Position numbers and translations under genes: made by a program | Part shown: positions 35,570 to 43,244 of the stretch, piece after piece | How the letters are laid out: each line of letters starts with the position of its first letter | Position numbering within the stretch: position 1 is the first letter of the stretch | The notes under the pieces: generated by a model | Told to the model about the DNA's origin: nothing | Database searches by the model: none | The model's input: only the letters and a program-made list of their open reading frames with translations | Assembly (NCBI GenBank): GCA_902776835.1 | Contig: CACYRK010000006.1 | Location: 1-64,000 of the forward strand | Length of the DNA: 64,000 bases | Direction of reading: 5' to 3' | DNA from: an uncultured Bacteroidales bacterium | Lineage (GTDB): Bacteria > Bacteroidota > Bacteroidia > Bacteroidales > Muribaculaceae

Positions 35570-36010
35570 ATGGGAAAGATGCGCGATTTCTTGTCGATGA
35601 CGCAGCGCGAGCGCGTGGGTGCTATCGTGGTGCTGGTGCTGCTGGCGTGCTCGCTGGCCGCAATATTTGATGTGCGCCAGTGCCAGCGTGTGGAGCCGGT
35701 CGCCGACAGTGCCGAAATGCAGCAATTGGTGAACGAGCGCGACTCGCTGCGCGCCGCCCAAGACTCGCTGAAGGCCGTAATTAAGCGTCCCGACAAGCGT
35801 AGCAAACTCAAAGTCATTGACGAAAAACAGCGCGTGGACGGCGACATCAAGCAACACGATGCCGGCGACATCAAGCAGCGCAAAGCTGGCGAGGTCAAGA
35901 AGGCCAAAGCCGACGAGGTCAAAAAGATTAAATCTGGCAACGTCAAGCAGCGCAAGGCTGTCGACAAAAGCCCCGCGCAACGCGAGATGAAAGAAATGGA
36001 CCGCTACTAA
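35570..36010 (+). CDS. membrane-anchored protein with 8-residue Lys-rich repeats
   Basis: The 146 residues start with SMTQRERVGAIVVLVLLA, a basic segment and one membrane helix like those that precede helix-hairpin-helix (ComEA-type) proteins in Bacteroidetes. No HhH domain follows. Instead there is a short coiled coil (about 46-70) and then five 8-residue repeats, GDIKQHDA, GDIKQRKA, GEVKKAKA, DEVKKIKS and GNVKQRKA. The charged repeat could bind nucleic acid or the cell envelope. It may be a ComEA relative whose domain was replaced; that is inference. Confidence 0.7.
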   Translation: MGKMRDFLSMTQRERVGAIVVLVLLACSLAAIFDVRQCQRVEPVADSAEMQQLVNERDSLRAAQDSLKAVIKRPDKRSKLKVIDEKQRVDGDIKQHDAGDIKQRKAGEVKKAKADEVKKIKSGNVKQRKAVDKSPAQREMKEMDRY

Positions 36011-36042
36011 GCGCACTGTGCGGCACATTCTCGCCGCAAAAG

Positions 36043-36073
36043 TTGTGCGTTGGTCAACTTTTTATTACTTTTG
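36043..36073 (+). promoter_or_regulatory. promoter of the NSS transporter gene
   Basis: TTG at 36043-36045 and TACTTTTG at 36066-36073 are 20 nt apart. The ATG at 36093 lies 19 nt after the -7 box, which excludes the longer upstream frame. Confidence 0.75.
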
Positions 36074-36092
36074 CCGAAAAGATATCATTAAC

Positions 36093-37448
36093 ATGGAAAA
36101 ACATCATCGACTGGGATTTGCATCACGCATGGGCGCCATTGCCGCCACCGTGGGCTCGGCAGTGGGCCTGGGTAACATTTGGCGTTTCCCCTACGAGGCG
36201 GGCCAGAACGGCGGCGGCGCGTTCATCTTGGTGTATCTGCTGTGCGTGCTGCTACTAGGCATCCCCGTGATGCTGAGCGAGTTTATCATTGGACGCTCGA
36301 CGCACAAAAACATGAAAGGTGCCCTCAAAGAGTTGTCGCCTAACACGCGTGTGTACCGATTTTCGTACGTGAGCGTGCTAGGCGCGTTTATCACGCTTAG
36401 TTTCTATGTTGTGGTGTGCGGCTGGGTGTGCGAGTACATCTACCAGGCTCTGATAGGCAACCTTCACAGCCACACCCCCGAGCAGTACAGCGAGATGTTC
36501 AACTCGTTTGTGGGCTCGCCGTGGGCCGTGGTTGGCTGGACGCTGCTGTTTATCTTCATCAACATGATGGTGATGCGCCGCGGCATCCGCAAGGGCATCG
36601 AGTGGCTGTCGAAGTGGATGATGCCGCTGCTATTTGTGCTGCTGGTGCTGTTCTGCATTAACTCGCTGCTGCTGCCAGGCGCCGGTGAAGGCGTTAAGTT
36701 CCTGCTCTCGCCCGACTTCTCACAACTCACGTTTAAAGGCGTACTCGACGCCTTCGGACAAGCGTTCATGTCGCTGTCGCTGGGCATTGCCTGCCTGGTG
36801 ACCTACTCGTCGTATTTCAGCGACGACACCTCGCTGATGCGCGACGCCGTGGTGATTGCCGGACTCGACTCGCTGGTGGCCATCCTCGCCGGACTGATGA
36901 TTTTCCCGGCGGTGTTCTCCTTCGGCATGACTCCCGAGGCCGGCCCGAAACTGATTTTTGAGGTGCTGCCCAGCATCTTCCAGCAGATGCCCGGCGGCTA
37001 CGTTTGGGCCCTGCTGTTCTTCCTGCTGGTGTTTGTGGCCTCGCTCACCTCCACCATCTCACTCTCAGAGATTGCCATCACCTTCCTCATCGAGGAGCGC
37101 CACATGACGCGCAACCGCGCCACCTGGCTGATGACGGCTGCACTGGTGGCAATGTCGACGGTGTGCGCGCTGTCGTTCAACGTGCTGAGCGGCATCACGG
37201 CATTCGGCATGAACATCTTCGACATGATGAACTATCTTGCATCTAACGTGTTTATGCTGCTTGGCGGCCTGTTCACGGCGGTGTTTGTGGGCTGGTTCCT
37301 CGACCGCAAGATTGTCAAGGAGCAGTTGTCGACAGGAGGCAAAAGCGACCATTGGGTGGTGCGTTACGCAGTGTTCTGCCTGCGTTTCGTGGCCCCCATC
37401 GCGATGCTGTTTATCTTCTTGTTCTTTACCGGACTGTTAGGTAATTAA
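36093..37448 (+). CDS. sodium-dependent transporter, NSS/SNF family
   Basis: The 451 residues carry 11-12 membrane helices and the LeuT-fold signature at the start, AATVGSAVGLGNIWRFPY, which contains the first sodium site and the unwound helix. EAGQNGGGAFILVYLLC follows, as in bacterial NSS proteins. Such proteins import amino acids or similar small amines with sodium; the substrate is not evident. It stands alone between a small membrane-protein gene and folP, with its own promoter. Confidence 0.93.
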   Translation: MEKHHRLGFASRMGAIAATVGSAVGLGNIWRFPYEAGQNGGGAFILVYLLCVLLLGIPVMLSEFIIGRSTHKNMKGALKELSPNTRVYRFSYVSVLGAFITLSFYVVVCGWVCEYIYQALIGNLHSHTPEQYSEMFNSFVGSPWAVVGWTLLFIFINMMVMRRGIRKGIEWLSKWMMPLLFVLLVLFCINSLLLPGAGEGVKFLLSPDFSQLTFKGVLDAFGQAFMSLSLGIACLVTYSSYFSDDTSLMRDAVVIAGLDSLVAILAGLMIFPAVFSFGMTPEAGPKLIFEVLPSIFQQMPGGYVWALLFFLLVFVASLTSTISLSEIAITFLIEERHMTRNRATWLMTAALVAMSTVCALSFNVLSGITAFGMNIFDMMNYLASNVFMLLGGLFTAVFVGWFLDRKIVKEQLSTGGKSDHWVVRYAVFCLRFVAPIAMLFIFLFFTGLLGN

Positions 37449-37496
37449 TAAATCGTTGACAGCGAGCAAGTCGACGGCTTGCAAAACTGTAACAAA

Positions 37497-38360
37497 ATGA
37501 TTCACGATATAACTGACATAATGCATTGTTCGAGGCCCCTGGTGATGGGCATCGTCAACGTCACGCCCGACTCGTTCTACGCCGACAGCCGCGCCACGGA
37601 GGCCGACGTCATCGAGCGCCGCGTGCGCCAGATGGCCGACGAGGGCGCCGACATCATCGACCTGGGCGCCTGCTCCACACGCCCCGGCTCGCAGCCGCCC
37701 ACAGCCGACGAGGAGTTGCGGCGACTGGAATTGGCGATGCAATGCGTGCGGCGTGCGGCGCCGGGCATCATCACGTCGGTCGACACCTGGCGGGCCAGCG
37801 TGGCACGGCACTGCGTGGAGGCTTTAGGGGTCGACATCGTGAACGATGTTAGCGGCGGCACGCTGGACCCCGACATGTGGCACACCGTGGCACGGCTGGG
37901 CGTGCCCTACGTGCTCATGCACATGCGCGGCACACCGGCGACGATGCAGAGCCTCACCAACTACACCGATGTCGTGGCCGACGTAGCCGACGAATTGGCC
38001 GAGAAACTTGCCGCGCTGCGACAAATGGGTGTAGAGCATGTCATCCTGGACCCGGGCTTCGGCTTCGCCAAGACGCTCCAGCAAAACTACCAGTTGCTGG
38101 CCGGACTGGAACAACTGCACAAACTGGGTGCCCCGCTGCTGGTGGGCGTGTCGCGCAAGTCGATGATTTACAAAGCGCTGGACATCACGCCCGACGAGGC
38201 ACTGACAGGCACCACAGTGATTAACACCATCGCACTCATGCACGGCGCACACATCCTGCGCGTGCACGACGTGAAAGCCGCCGTGCAGGCTGTCGCACTC
38301 ACGCAGTTCACACGCCAGGCACAAAACGAAACACGAACACACACACTTAACACGATATAA
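37497..38360 (+). CDS. folP: dihydropteroate synthase
   Basis: FolP condenses p-aminobenzoate with the pterin diphosphate in folate synthesis. The 287 residues hold all motifs: GIVNVTPDSFYAD at the start, LGACSTRPGSQP (usually GGxSTRPG), VLMHMRGTP, LDPGFGFAKT and VGVSRKSMI with the pterin-binding Lys/Arg. It overlaps cdaA by one base (TAATG), so translation is probably coupled. The ATG at 37497 is used; an upstream start would add a short poorly conserved stretch. Confidence 0.95.
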   Translation: MIHDITDIMHCSRPLVMGIVNVTPDSFYADSRATEADVIERRVRQMADEGADIIDLGACSTRPGSQPPTADEELRRLELAMQCVRRAAPGIITSVDTWRASVARHCVEALGVDIVNDVSGGTLDPDMWHTVARLGVPYVLMHMRGTPATMQSLTNYTDVVADVADELAEKLAALRQMGVEHVILDPGFGFAKTLQQNYQLLAGLEQLHKLGAPLLVGVSRKSMIYKALDITPDEALTGTTVINTIALMHGAHILRVHDVKAAVQAVALTQFTRQAQNETRTHTLNTI

Positions 38361-39142
38361 TGGGAAGTTCACTCTTTGCACTCTTTGGCATAAAGGACCT
38401 GATCGACATCTTGCTGGTGGCGACACTGCTCTATTACATCTACCGCATGATGAAAGACTCGGGCACCATCAACCTGTTCATCGGCGTGCTGGCGTTTGTC
38501 ATCACGTGGGTGGTCGTATACAAAATTCTCGACATGAGGCTGATCGGCACCCTGATGGACAAAATCATCGACATCGGCCTGTTTATCCTGGTGATTCTGT
38601 TCCAGGACCAAATCAAGCGGTTCCTCATAGAACTGGGCTCACACAAGGGCTGGGGGTTCATCGGCAACGTGTTCAAGCACCGCTCGGCCACCGACGAGAG
38701 CAAGCGGTGGATTATGCCGGTGGTCTACGCCTGCATGAGCATGTCGAAGTCAAAGACTGGCGCGCTGATTGTCGTTCAGCAGCAAGTGCCGCTCGACGAC
38801 TATGAGCACACGGGCGACGTGATAAACGCCGACATCAACACGCGGCTCATCGAGAACATCTTCTTCAAGAACAGCCCGCTGCACGACGGCGCGGTAATCG
38901 TTGCCGAGAACAAGATCATGAGCGCCGGCTGCATCCTGCCCGTGTCGCACGACACCACGCTGCCGCGCTACCTGGGCCTGCGCCACCGCTCGGCACTGGG
39001 CATCGCGCAAGCCACCGACGCCATCGCCATCGTGGTGAGCGAGGAAACCGGCAACATCTCCTACGCCCACAAGGGTGAAATACACCTGAAACTCAGCAGC
39101 ACCGACCTGGAGCATGCCCTCTCGGCGCTGGTAACCGAATAA
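38360..39142 (+). CDS. cdaA: diadenylate cyclase CdaA
   Basis: CdaA makes cyclic di-AMP from two ATP at the inner membrane. The 260 residues have three N-terminal membrane helices and a DisA_N domain with the catalytic LHDGAVIV (Asp about 175) and RHRS (about 208-211). This is the membrane-bound Bacteroidetes form. It is translationally coupled to folP. No CdaR-type partner follows, but a DUF3109 gene starts 18 bp later. A c-di-AMP phosphodiesterase is not in the window. Confidence 0.95.
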   Translation: MGSSLFALFGIKDLIDILLVATLLYYIYRMMKDSGTINLFIGVLAFVITWVVVYKILDMRLIGTLMDKIIDIGLFILVILFQDQIKRFLIELGSHKGWGFIGNVFKHRSATDESKRWIMPVVYACMSMSKSKTGALIVVQQQVPLDDYEHTGDVINADINTRLIENIFFKNSPLHDGAVIVAENKIMSAGCILPVSHDTTLPRYLGLRHRSALGIAQATDAIAIVVSEETGNISYAHKGEIHLKLSSTDLEHALSALVTE

Positions 39143-39160
39143 AAAGCACGAAAAACAGCC

Positions 39161-39745
39161 ATGTTTGACATTCAAGGGACACTTGTGAGCCTCGACCTGG
39201 TGGAGCGCTTCTTCTGCTGTGACCTGGAGCGCTGCCTGGGCGCGTGCTGCATCGAGGGCGACGCAGGAGCGCCCATCGACGAGGAGGAGTATCGCCGCCT
39301 CAAGGAAATAGTGCCGAAAGTGTGGGACTACCTGCTACCGCGCGCACAGGAGGAAATCAAGGAGCACGGCGTGGCCTACGTCGACGAGGAGGGCGCCCTG
39401 GTGACCAACATCATCGACGGCAAGAACTGCGTGTTTTCCTGCTACGAGCCCGGCGGCCTGTGCTCCTGCGCAATCGAGAAGGCCTACCGCGCCGGGAAGG
39501 TCGACTGGCGCAAGCCCATCTCCTGCTACCTGTATCCGGTGCGCGTCAAGCAATTCGACGGCTGGGCCAGCGTGAACTACCACCGCTGGAAAATCTGCAA
39601 GAGCGCCGAGGTGGCCGGGCGCCAACGCGGCATACGGCTCTACGAGTTCCTGCGCGAGCCGCTCATCGCGCGATTCGGCCAAGCGTGGTACGACGAACTG
39701 GTGGCCAACTGCAAATTGTATATCGAACAATATCTAAGCGACTGA
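39161..39745 (+). CDS. DUF3109 family cysteine-rich protein
   Basis: The 194 residues match DUF3109, with Cys clusters at FCCDLERCLGACC (about 18-30), CVFSCYEPGGLCSCAIE (about 90-106), KPISCYLYP and WKICKS. Eight or more conserved Cys suggest a metal or iron-sulfur site, like the related YkgJ/DUF zinc-cluster proteins. Function unknown. It is the third gene of the folP-cdaA unit, an order seen in other Bacteroidetes. Confidence 0.9.
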   Translation: MFDIQGTLVSLDLVERFFCCDLERCLGACCIEGDAGAPIDEEEYRRLKEIVPKVWDYLLPRAQEEIKEHGVAYVDEEGALVTNIIDGKNCVFSCYEPGGLCSCAIEKAYRAGKVDWRKPISCYLYPVRVKQFDGWASVNYHRWKICKSAEVAGRQRGIRLYEFLREPLIARFGQAWYDELVANCKLYIEQYLSD

Positions 39746-39959
39746 GACGAAACGCCTGCCGACGCTCTTCATGCTCGCCGCAGCCTTGTGCGCCCCGAGC
39801 ATGCAGGGACAATTCACCCGCCACTAACGCCGCAGCCCATGCCAGACAGCCATAGAGCCGGTAGAAACTATAGCGGCCATAGAGGCCATAAAATGCTATA
39901 ATAAAAGGTTTAGGGCAAAAAAAATCGCTGAAAGATTTCGCCGTGTGAAAAAAAAGTTG
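39746..39959. other. gap before rplS with short CATAG repeats
   Basis: An 8-bp inverted pair, CATGCTCG (39770-39777) and CGAGCATG (39796-39803), lies just after DUF3109 without a T-tract. Short GCCATAG/GCTATAA words follow (39850-39902), like those at 16694-16781. I see no gene. Confidence 0.4.
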
Positions 39960-39967
39960 TACCTTTG
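39960..39967 (+). promoter_or_regulatory. -7 promoter element of rplS
   Basis: TACCTTTG is an exact -7 match, with TTTC (39936-39939) 20 nt upstream as a near -33 box. The leader to the ATG at 40052 would be about 75-80 nt, long enough for autoregulation. Confidence 0.65.
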
Positions 39968-40051
39968 CACCGCTTTTCGTAATCTCTGGCGAGAAGAAGA
40001 GTGGCTCGTGTATATTGCGAATTGATAATTAATGATTTAAATGATTTAATA

Positions 40052-40414
40052 ATGGACTTAATCAAAGTTGCTGAGCAAGCATTTGCTACCGAAAAGAAGC
40101 ATGTTGAATTCTTCCCTGGCGACACCATCACGGTGGCCTATCGCATCAAGGAGGGTAACAAGGAGCGTATTCAGCAGTATCGCGGCGTGGTGATCAAGAT
40201 CACCGGCGAGGGAGAGAAGAAACGTTTCACCGTGCGCAAGATTAGCGACAACATCGGTGTGGAGCGCATTTTCCCGCTGGAGTCGCCGTTTATCGACAGT
40301 ATCGTGATCAACAAGCACGGTAAAGTGCGTCGCGCTAAACTGTATTACCTGCGTAACCTCACAGGTAAGAAGGCACGCATCAAAGAGCGCCGCATCGTTA
40401 AGAAAGAGGATTAA
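40052..40414 (+). CDS. rplS: 50S ribosomal protein L19
   Basis: L19 sits at the 30S-50S interface. The 120 residues have the family features: [51 protein letters not shown] and the basic end [21 protein letters not shown]. The upstream frame is open to 40001, but the ATG at 40052 with its AT-rich leader starts at the normal N-terminus. It is monocistronic, between a promoter and a terminator. Confidence 0.97.
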   Translation: MDLIKVAEQAFATEKKHVEFFPGDTITVAYRIKEGNKERIQQYRGVVIKITGEGEKKRFTVRKISDNIGVERIFPLESPFIDSIVINKHGKVRRAKLYYLRNLTGKKARIKERRIVKKED

Positions 40415-40440
40415 TCAATCTGCTTTCGACGATAAAACAC

Positions 40441-40477
40441 TGGGCTGCCGCATCGACCGCGGTAGCCCATGTTTTTT
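40441..40477 (+). terminator. intrinsic terminator of rplS
   Basis: TGGGCTGCCGC (40441-40451) pairs with GCGGTAGCCCA (40459-40469), one G-U pair, followed by TGTTTTTTG. Confidence 0.88.
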
Positions 40478-40565
40478 GTATACAATCAAAGGCCTGTGGA
40501 CAATTTGGGGGATGCCTGTCTGGTCTGGGGATTTGCCAGGTTGAGGCAAAAAAAAAGTTGAATTA

Positions 40566-40597
40566 TTTGCAGTTTTCCGACAAATTGAGTAATTTTG
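40566..40597 (+). promoter_or_regulatory. promoter of the XRE-methyltransferase gene
   Basis: TTTG (40566-40569) and TAATTTTG (40590-40597) are 20 nt apart, a perfect match. Transcription would begin near 40604, so the in-frame TTG at 40595 cannot be the start codon. Confidence 0.85.
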
Positions 40598-40633
40598 CCC
40601 CATATTGACAACATACCTCAAAACATTTCGATT

Positions 40634-41830
40634 ATGCTATTTTCAGAACGCCTGCGCACACTGCGCACCGAGCAGGGCCTGCTGCAACGCGAGATGGCCC
40701 GCGCCATAGGAGTCGACATACCGATGTACAGCCGCTACGAACACGGTGAGCGCCGTCCGAAACGCGACCAGGTGACCAAGTTGGCACGCCTTCTCAACAC
40801 CGACGAGGGCGAACTGGTGGCGATGTGGCTTGCCGAGGAGGCGATGAACGCCATCGGCCATGACCCGCAGAGCGCCCGCGCCTCGCAACTGCTGCTCGCG
40901 CAACTCGCCGGCAACGATGTGGTGCAACAGGCAACCGAGGCCGACAAAAAGCCGGCTGTTGTCGCCGTTGAGCAACCCGTCATTCCCGCTGTCGACCCGC
41001 TGATTATCGCCGCCGAGGATTTGCCGGCATCACAACGCACACTGGTGCGCTCGCTAGGACGAAGCCCCATGCCGCACTACGAGCAGGGCGACGCCAGGCA
41101 GGTGATGCAGCGCATCGAGGACGACAGCGTGGACTGCATCGTCACTACCCCGCCCTACTGGAACCTGAAGGATTACAAGGTCGACGGCATAACTGCCGCC
41201 ACACTTCAGGACTTCGCCGACGAACTGCTGCGCGTCATGGCCGAGGCACACCGCGTGCTCAAGCAGCAAGGGTCGCTGTGGCTCAACGTGGCCGACTTCT
41301 ACCAGGACAAGGCGTTGCAGGGCTTCCCCTGGCGACTCGCGCTGCAGATGATAGACCTGCAGGGCTGGACGCTGCGCAACGACGTGGTGTGGAACAAGCC
41401 GCAGGGCACCTTCGACGGCTCGCCCGACAACCTGCGCAACGTACACGAGTATTTGTTCCATTTTGTCAAGTCGGCCGATTATTACTTCAACGAGACCGAG
41501 TTACGCAACTGCTACAACAACGCTATGGCCAGCGACAAGAAGCGCACTTCCAAGTCGGCCGCCGGCCTCATGCCCGGCGACGTGTGGAGCATCGCGCCCG
41601 ACAAGAGTGAGATTGAGCGCTACCGTGTGGCACCCGAGTTGCTCTACCGCATCCCCATCGCCGCCACCAGCCCGGCTCACGGCCTGGTGCTCGACCCCTA
41701 TTGCGGCACCGGCACGGCATGCAAGGTGGCCTACGACATGGACCGCCGCTCAATAGGCATCGACACCAATGGCGACCATCTGGCCCGAGCACGCAAGCGC
41801 ATCGAGGCCAAGCCGCTGAGCCTGTTCTGA
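40634..41830 (+). CDS. DNA methyltransferase with N-terminal XRE helix-turn-helix domain
   Basis: The 398 residues join an XRE-type DNA-binding domain (about 4-65, with LLQREMARAIGVDIPMYSRYE) to an amino-methyltransferase (about 145-395). The catalytic motif IV reads TTPPYWNL and the AdoMet-binding motif near the C-terminus reads DPYCGTGTA, so the order is that of the beta class (N4-cytosine or N6-adenine). No restriction endonuclease gene is adjacent, so it is an orphan methyltransferase that may bind its own promoter. The ATG at 40634 is set by the promoter. Confidence 0.9.
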   Translation: MLFSERLRTLRTEQGLLQREMARAIGVDIPMYSRYEHGERRPKRDQVTKLARLLNTDEGELVAMWLAEEAMNAIGHDPQSARASQLLLAQLAGNDVVQQATEADKKPAVVAVEQPVIPAVDPLIIAAEDLPASQRTLVRSLGRSPMPHYEQGDARQVMQRIEDDSVDCIVTTPPYWNLKDYKVDGITAATLQDFADELLRVMAEAHRVLKQQGSLWLNVADFYQDKALQGFPWRLALQMIDLQGWTLRNDVVWNKPQGTFDGSPDNLRNVHEYLFHFVKSADYYFNETELRNCYNNAMASDKKRTSKSAAGLMPGDVWSIAPDKSEIERYRVAPELLYRIPIAATSPAHGLVLDPYCGTGTACKVAYDMDRRSIGIDTNGDHLARARKRIEAKPLSLF

Positions 41831-41850
41831 TCGCGCACCGACACACATCA

Positions 41851-41893
41851 AAAAGCGAATTGCCCGCGACACCATCGCAAGCAATTCGCTTTT
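41851..41893. terminator. terminator after the methyltransferase gene
   Basis: AAAAGCGAATTGC (41851-41863) and GCAATTCGCTTTT (41881-41893) are exact 13-bp arms around 17 nt, with a T-run on each strand. It shares its stem sequence with the gpmI terminator. Confidence 0.8.
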
Positions 41894-41909
41894 GTATTAA
41901 AGGGGGTAT

Positions 41910-41983
41910 GTCATAATTCAAAAAGGTTGGAACAAAAGTTCCTCAACTAAGAGGGGGATTTTCAGCCATAACTGAATTATGAC
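41910..41983. repeat. 74-bp element bounded by 11-bp inverted repeats
   Basis: GTCATAATTCA (41910-41920) and TGAATTATGAC (41973-41983) are perfect inverted ends around 52 bp. A GGGG-GCCCC hairpin follows. It could be a tiny MITE-like insertion or a shared operator; no target duplication is obvious. Confidence 0.45.
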
Positions 41984-42025
41984 CGATTGGGGTTTTTGCA
42001 GCCCCGCTTTTAGCGGACAGCCCTG

Positions 42026-43147
42026 TTATCCTATATTATGCGCTGACAAAGTGTCAGCCGTAGTGTGTGTGAGGCGTGCGGCGGCATAGTCGGGGCGCAT
42101 GGCGATGTGGAGCGGGGTGTCGGGGTCGTTGATGCACTGCACGTGGGTAAACCCGGCGGCGCGCAGCACGTCGGCATTGCGCACACGGCCCGCCACGAGC
42201 AGTGTGGGCACGCCTGCGGCCTGGGCCACACGCATCACCGCGCTGGGCAGTTTGCCCATGAGGGTTTGTTCATCGGCGCTACCCTCGCCCGTGATCACCA
42301 TGTCGGCTCCGTCGACAAGTTTGTCGAATTTCAGCAAATCGAGCATCCATTTAGCACCCTCAACAAACTGTGCGTCGAACAGCGCCATCAGGGCATATCC
42401 CATGCCGCCTGCGGCTCCCGCGCCGGGTCGAAAAGCCACATCATCGCCCAGCATCGGGCGCATGACGCGGGCCAGATTGCGCATTCCGGCGTCGAGGCGC
42501 TCCACCTCGGCGGGCAACGCGCCCTTCTGCGGCGCAAAGACGTGCGCGGCACCCTGCGGACCGTACAACGGATTACGCACATCGCTCGCGACCACCACTC
42601 TGCATGGTTTAGCAGACAGCAGAAAACCCGATTTGTCGACCGCGACAATGCGCTCCAAATCTACCTGTCCCGGCAGCATCTCGTCGCCATTATTGTCAAA
42701 AAACCGCAATCCTAAGGCCTGCATCATCCCCACACCGGCGTCGCTGGTGGCTGTGCCTCCCAAGCCCACCACCACCTCGGGCCAGCGGGCAGCAGCCTTG
42801 AGGAGTTGGCCCACGCCGAACGATGTGGCATGCATCGCATCGCGCTCGTCGGACTTGAGGAGTGACAACCCTGCAGCCTGTGCCACCTCGACGCACGCCA
42901 GATTGCCCGCGGCGGCAAAGCGCGCCTCGACGGCGCGCATCAGCGCGTCGCGCGCCGTAATGGACTTCACGTCGGCGCCGCATGCCGCCACAAAGGCGTC
43001 GAGCAGACCGTCGCCACCATCGCTCACAGGCAGCACCGTCACCTGCGCCGTAGGCCAAGCCTTCAGCACGCCACGGCACGCAGCCTCGCCTGCCTCACGA
43101 CTTGTGAGGCATCCCTTAAACGAATCGATGGCAATAACGACACGCAT
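42026..43147 (-). CDS. glxK: glycerate kinase
   Basis: The 373 residues match the GarK/GlxK family of glycerate kinases, which phosphorylate glycerate at the 2-position: AIDSFKGCLTSREA at the start, SDGGDGLLDA near 43, GLGGTATSDAGVGMMQALG near 125 and ITGEGSADEQTLMGK near 285. It feeds glycerate into lower glycolysis, consistent with gpmI and the serine/glycine genes elsewhere in the window. It stands alone after a short tandem-repeat spacer. The family determines 2-phosphoglycerate as the expected product. Confidence 0.93.
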   Translation of the reverse strand: MRVVIAIDSFKGCLTSREAGEAACRGVLKAWPTAQVTVLPVSDGGDGLLDAFVAACGADVKSITARDALMRAVEARFAAAGNLACVEVAQAAGLSLLKSDERDAMHATSFGVGQLLKAAARWPEVVVGLGGTATSDAGVGMMQALGLRFFDNNGDEMLPGQVDLERIVAVDKSGFLLSAKPCRVVVASDVRNPLYGPQGAAHVFAPQKGALPAEVERLDAGMRNLARVMRPMLGDDVAFRPGAGAAGGMGYALMALFDAQFVEGAKWMLDLLKFDKLVDGADMVITGEGSADEQTLMGKLPSAVMRVAQAAGVPTLLVAGRVRNADVLRAAGFTHVQCINDPDTPLHIAMRPDYAAARLTHTTADTLSAHNIG

Positions 43148-43157
43148 GGCGAAGCAG

Positions 43158-43206
43158 ATTATAGATTATAGATTATAGATTATAGATTATAGATGACAGA
43201 TGACAG
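43158..43206. repeat. 7-bp tandem repeat ATTATAG / ATGACAG
   Basis: Five ATTATAG units are followed by two ATGACAG units just upstream of the glycerate kinase start. A GCATTGTGCATTGAT duplication follows at 43210-43245. The array could vary in length between strains and lies where a promoter would be. Confidence 0.85.
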
Positions 43207-43244
43207 ATTTATGCGTTGTGCATTGATTATGCATTGTGCATTGA

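Noticed and set aside
40595..40633. TTG start at 40595 for the methyltransferase
   Set aside because: It lies inside the -7 promoter box, so the ATG at 40634 is used.
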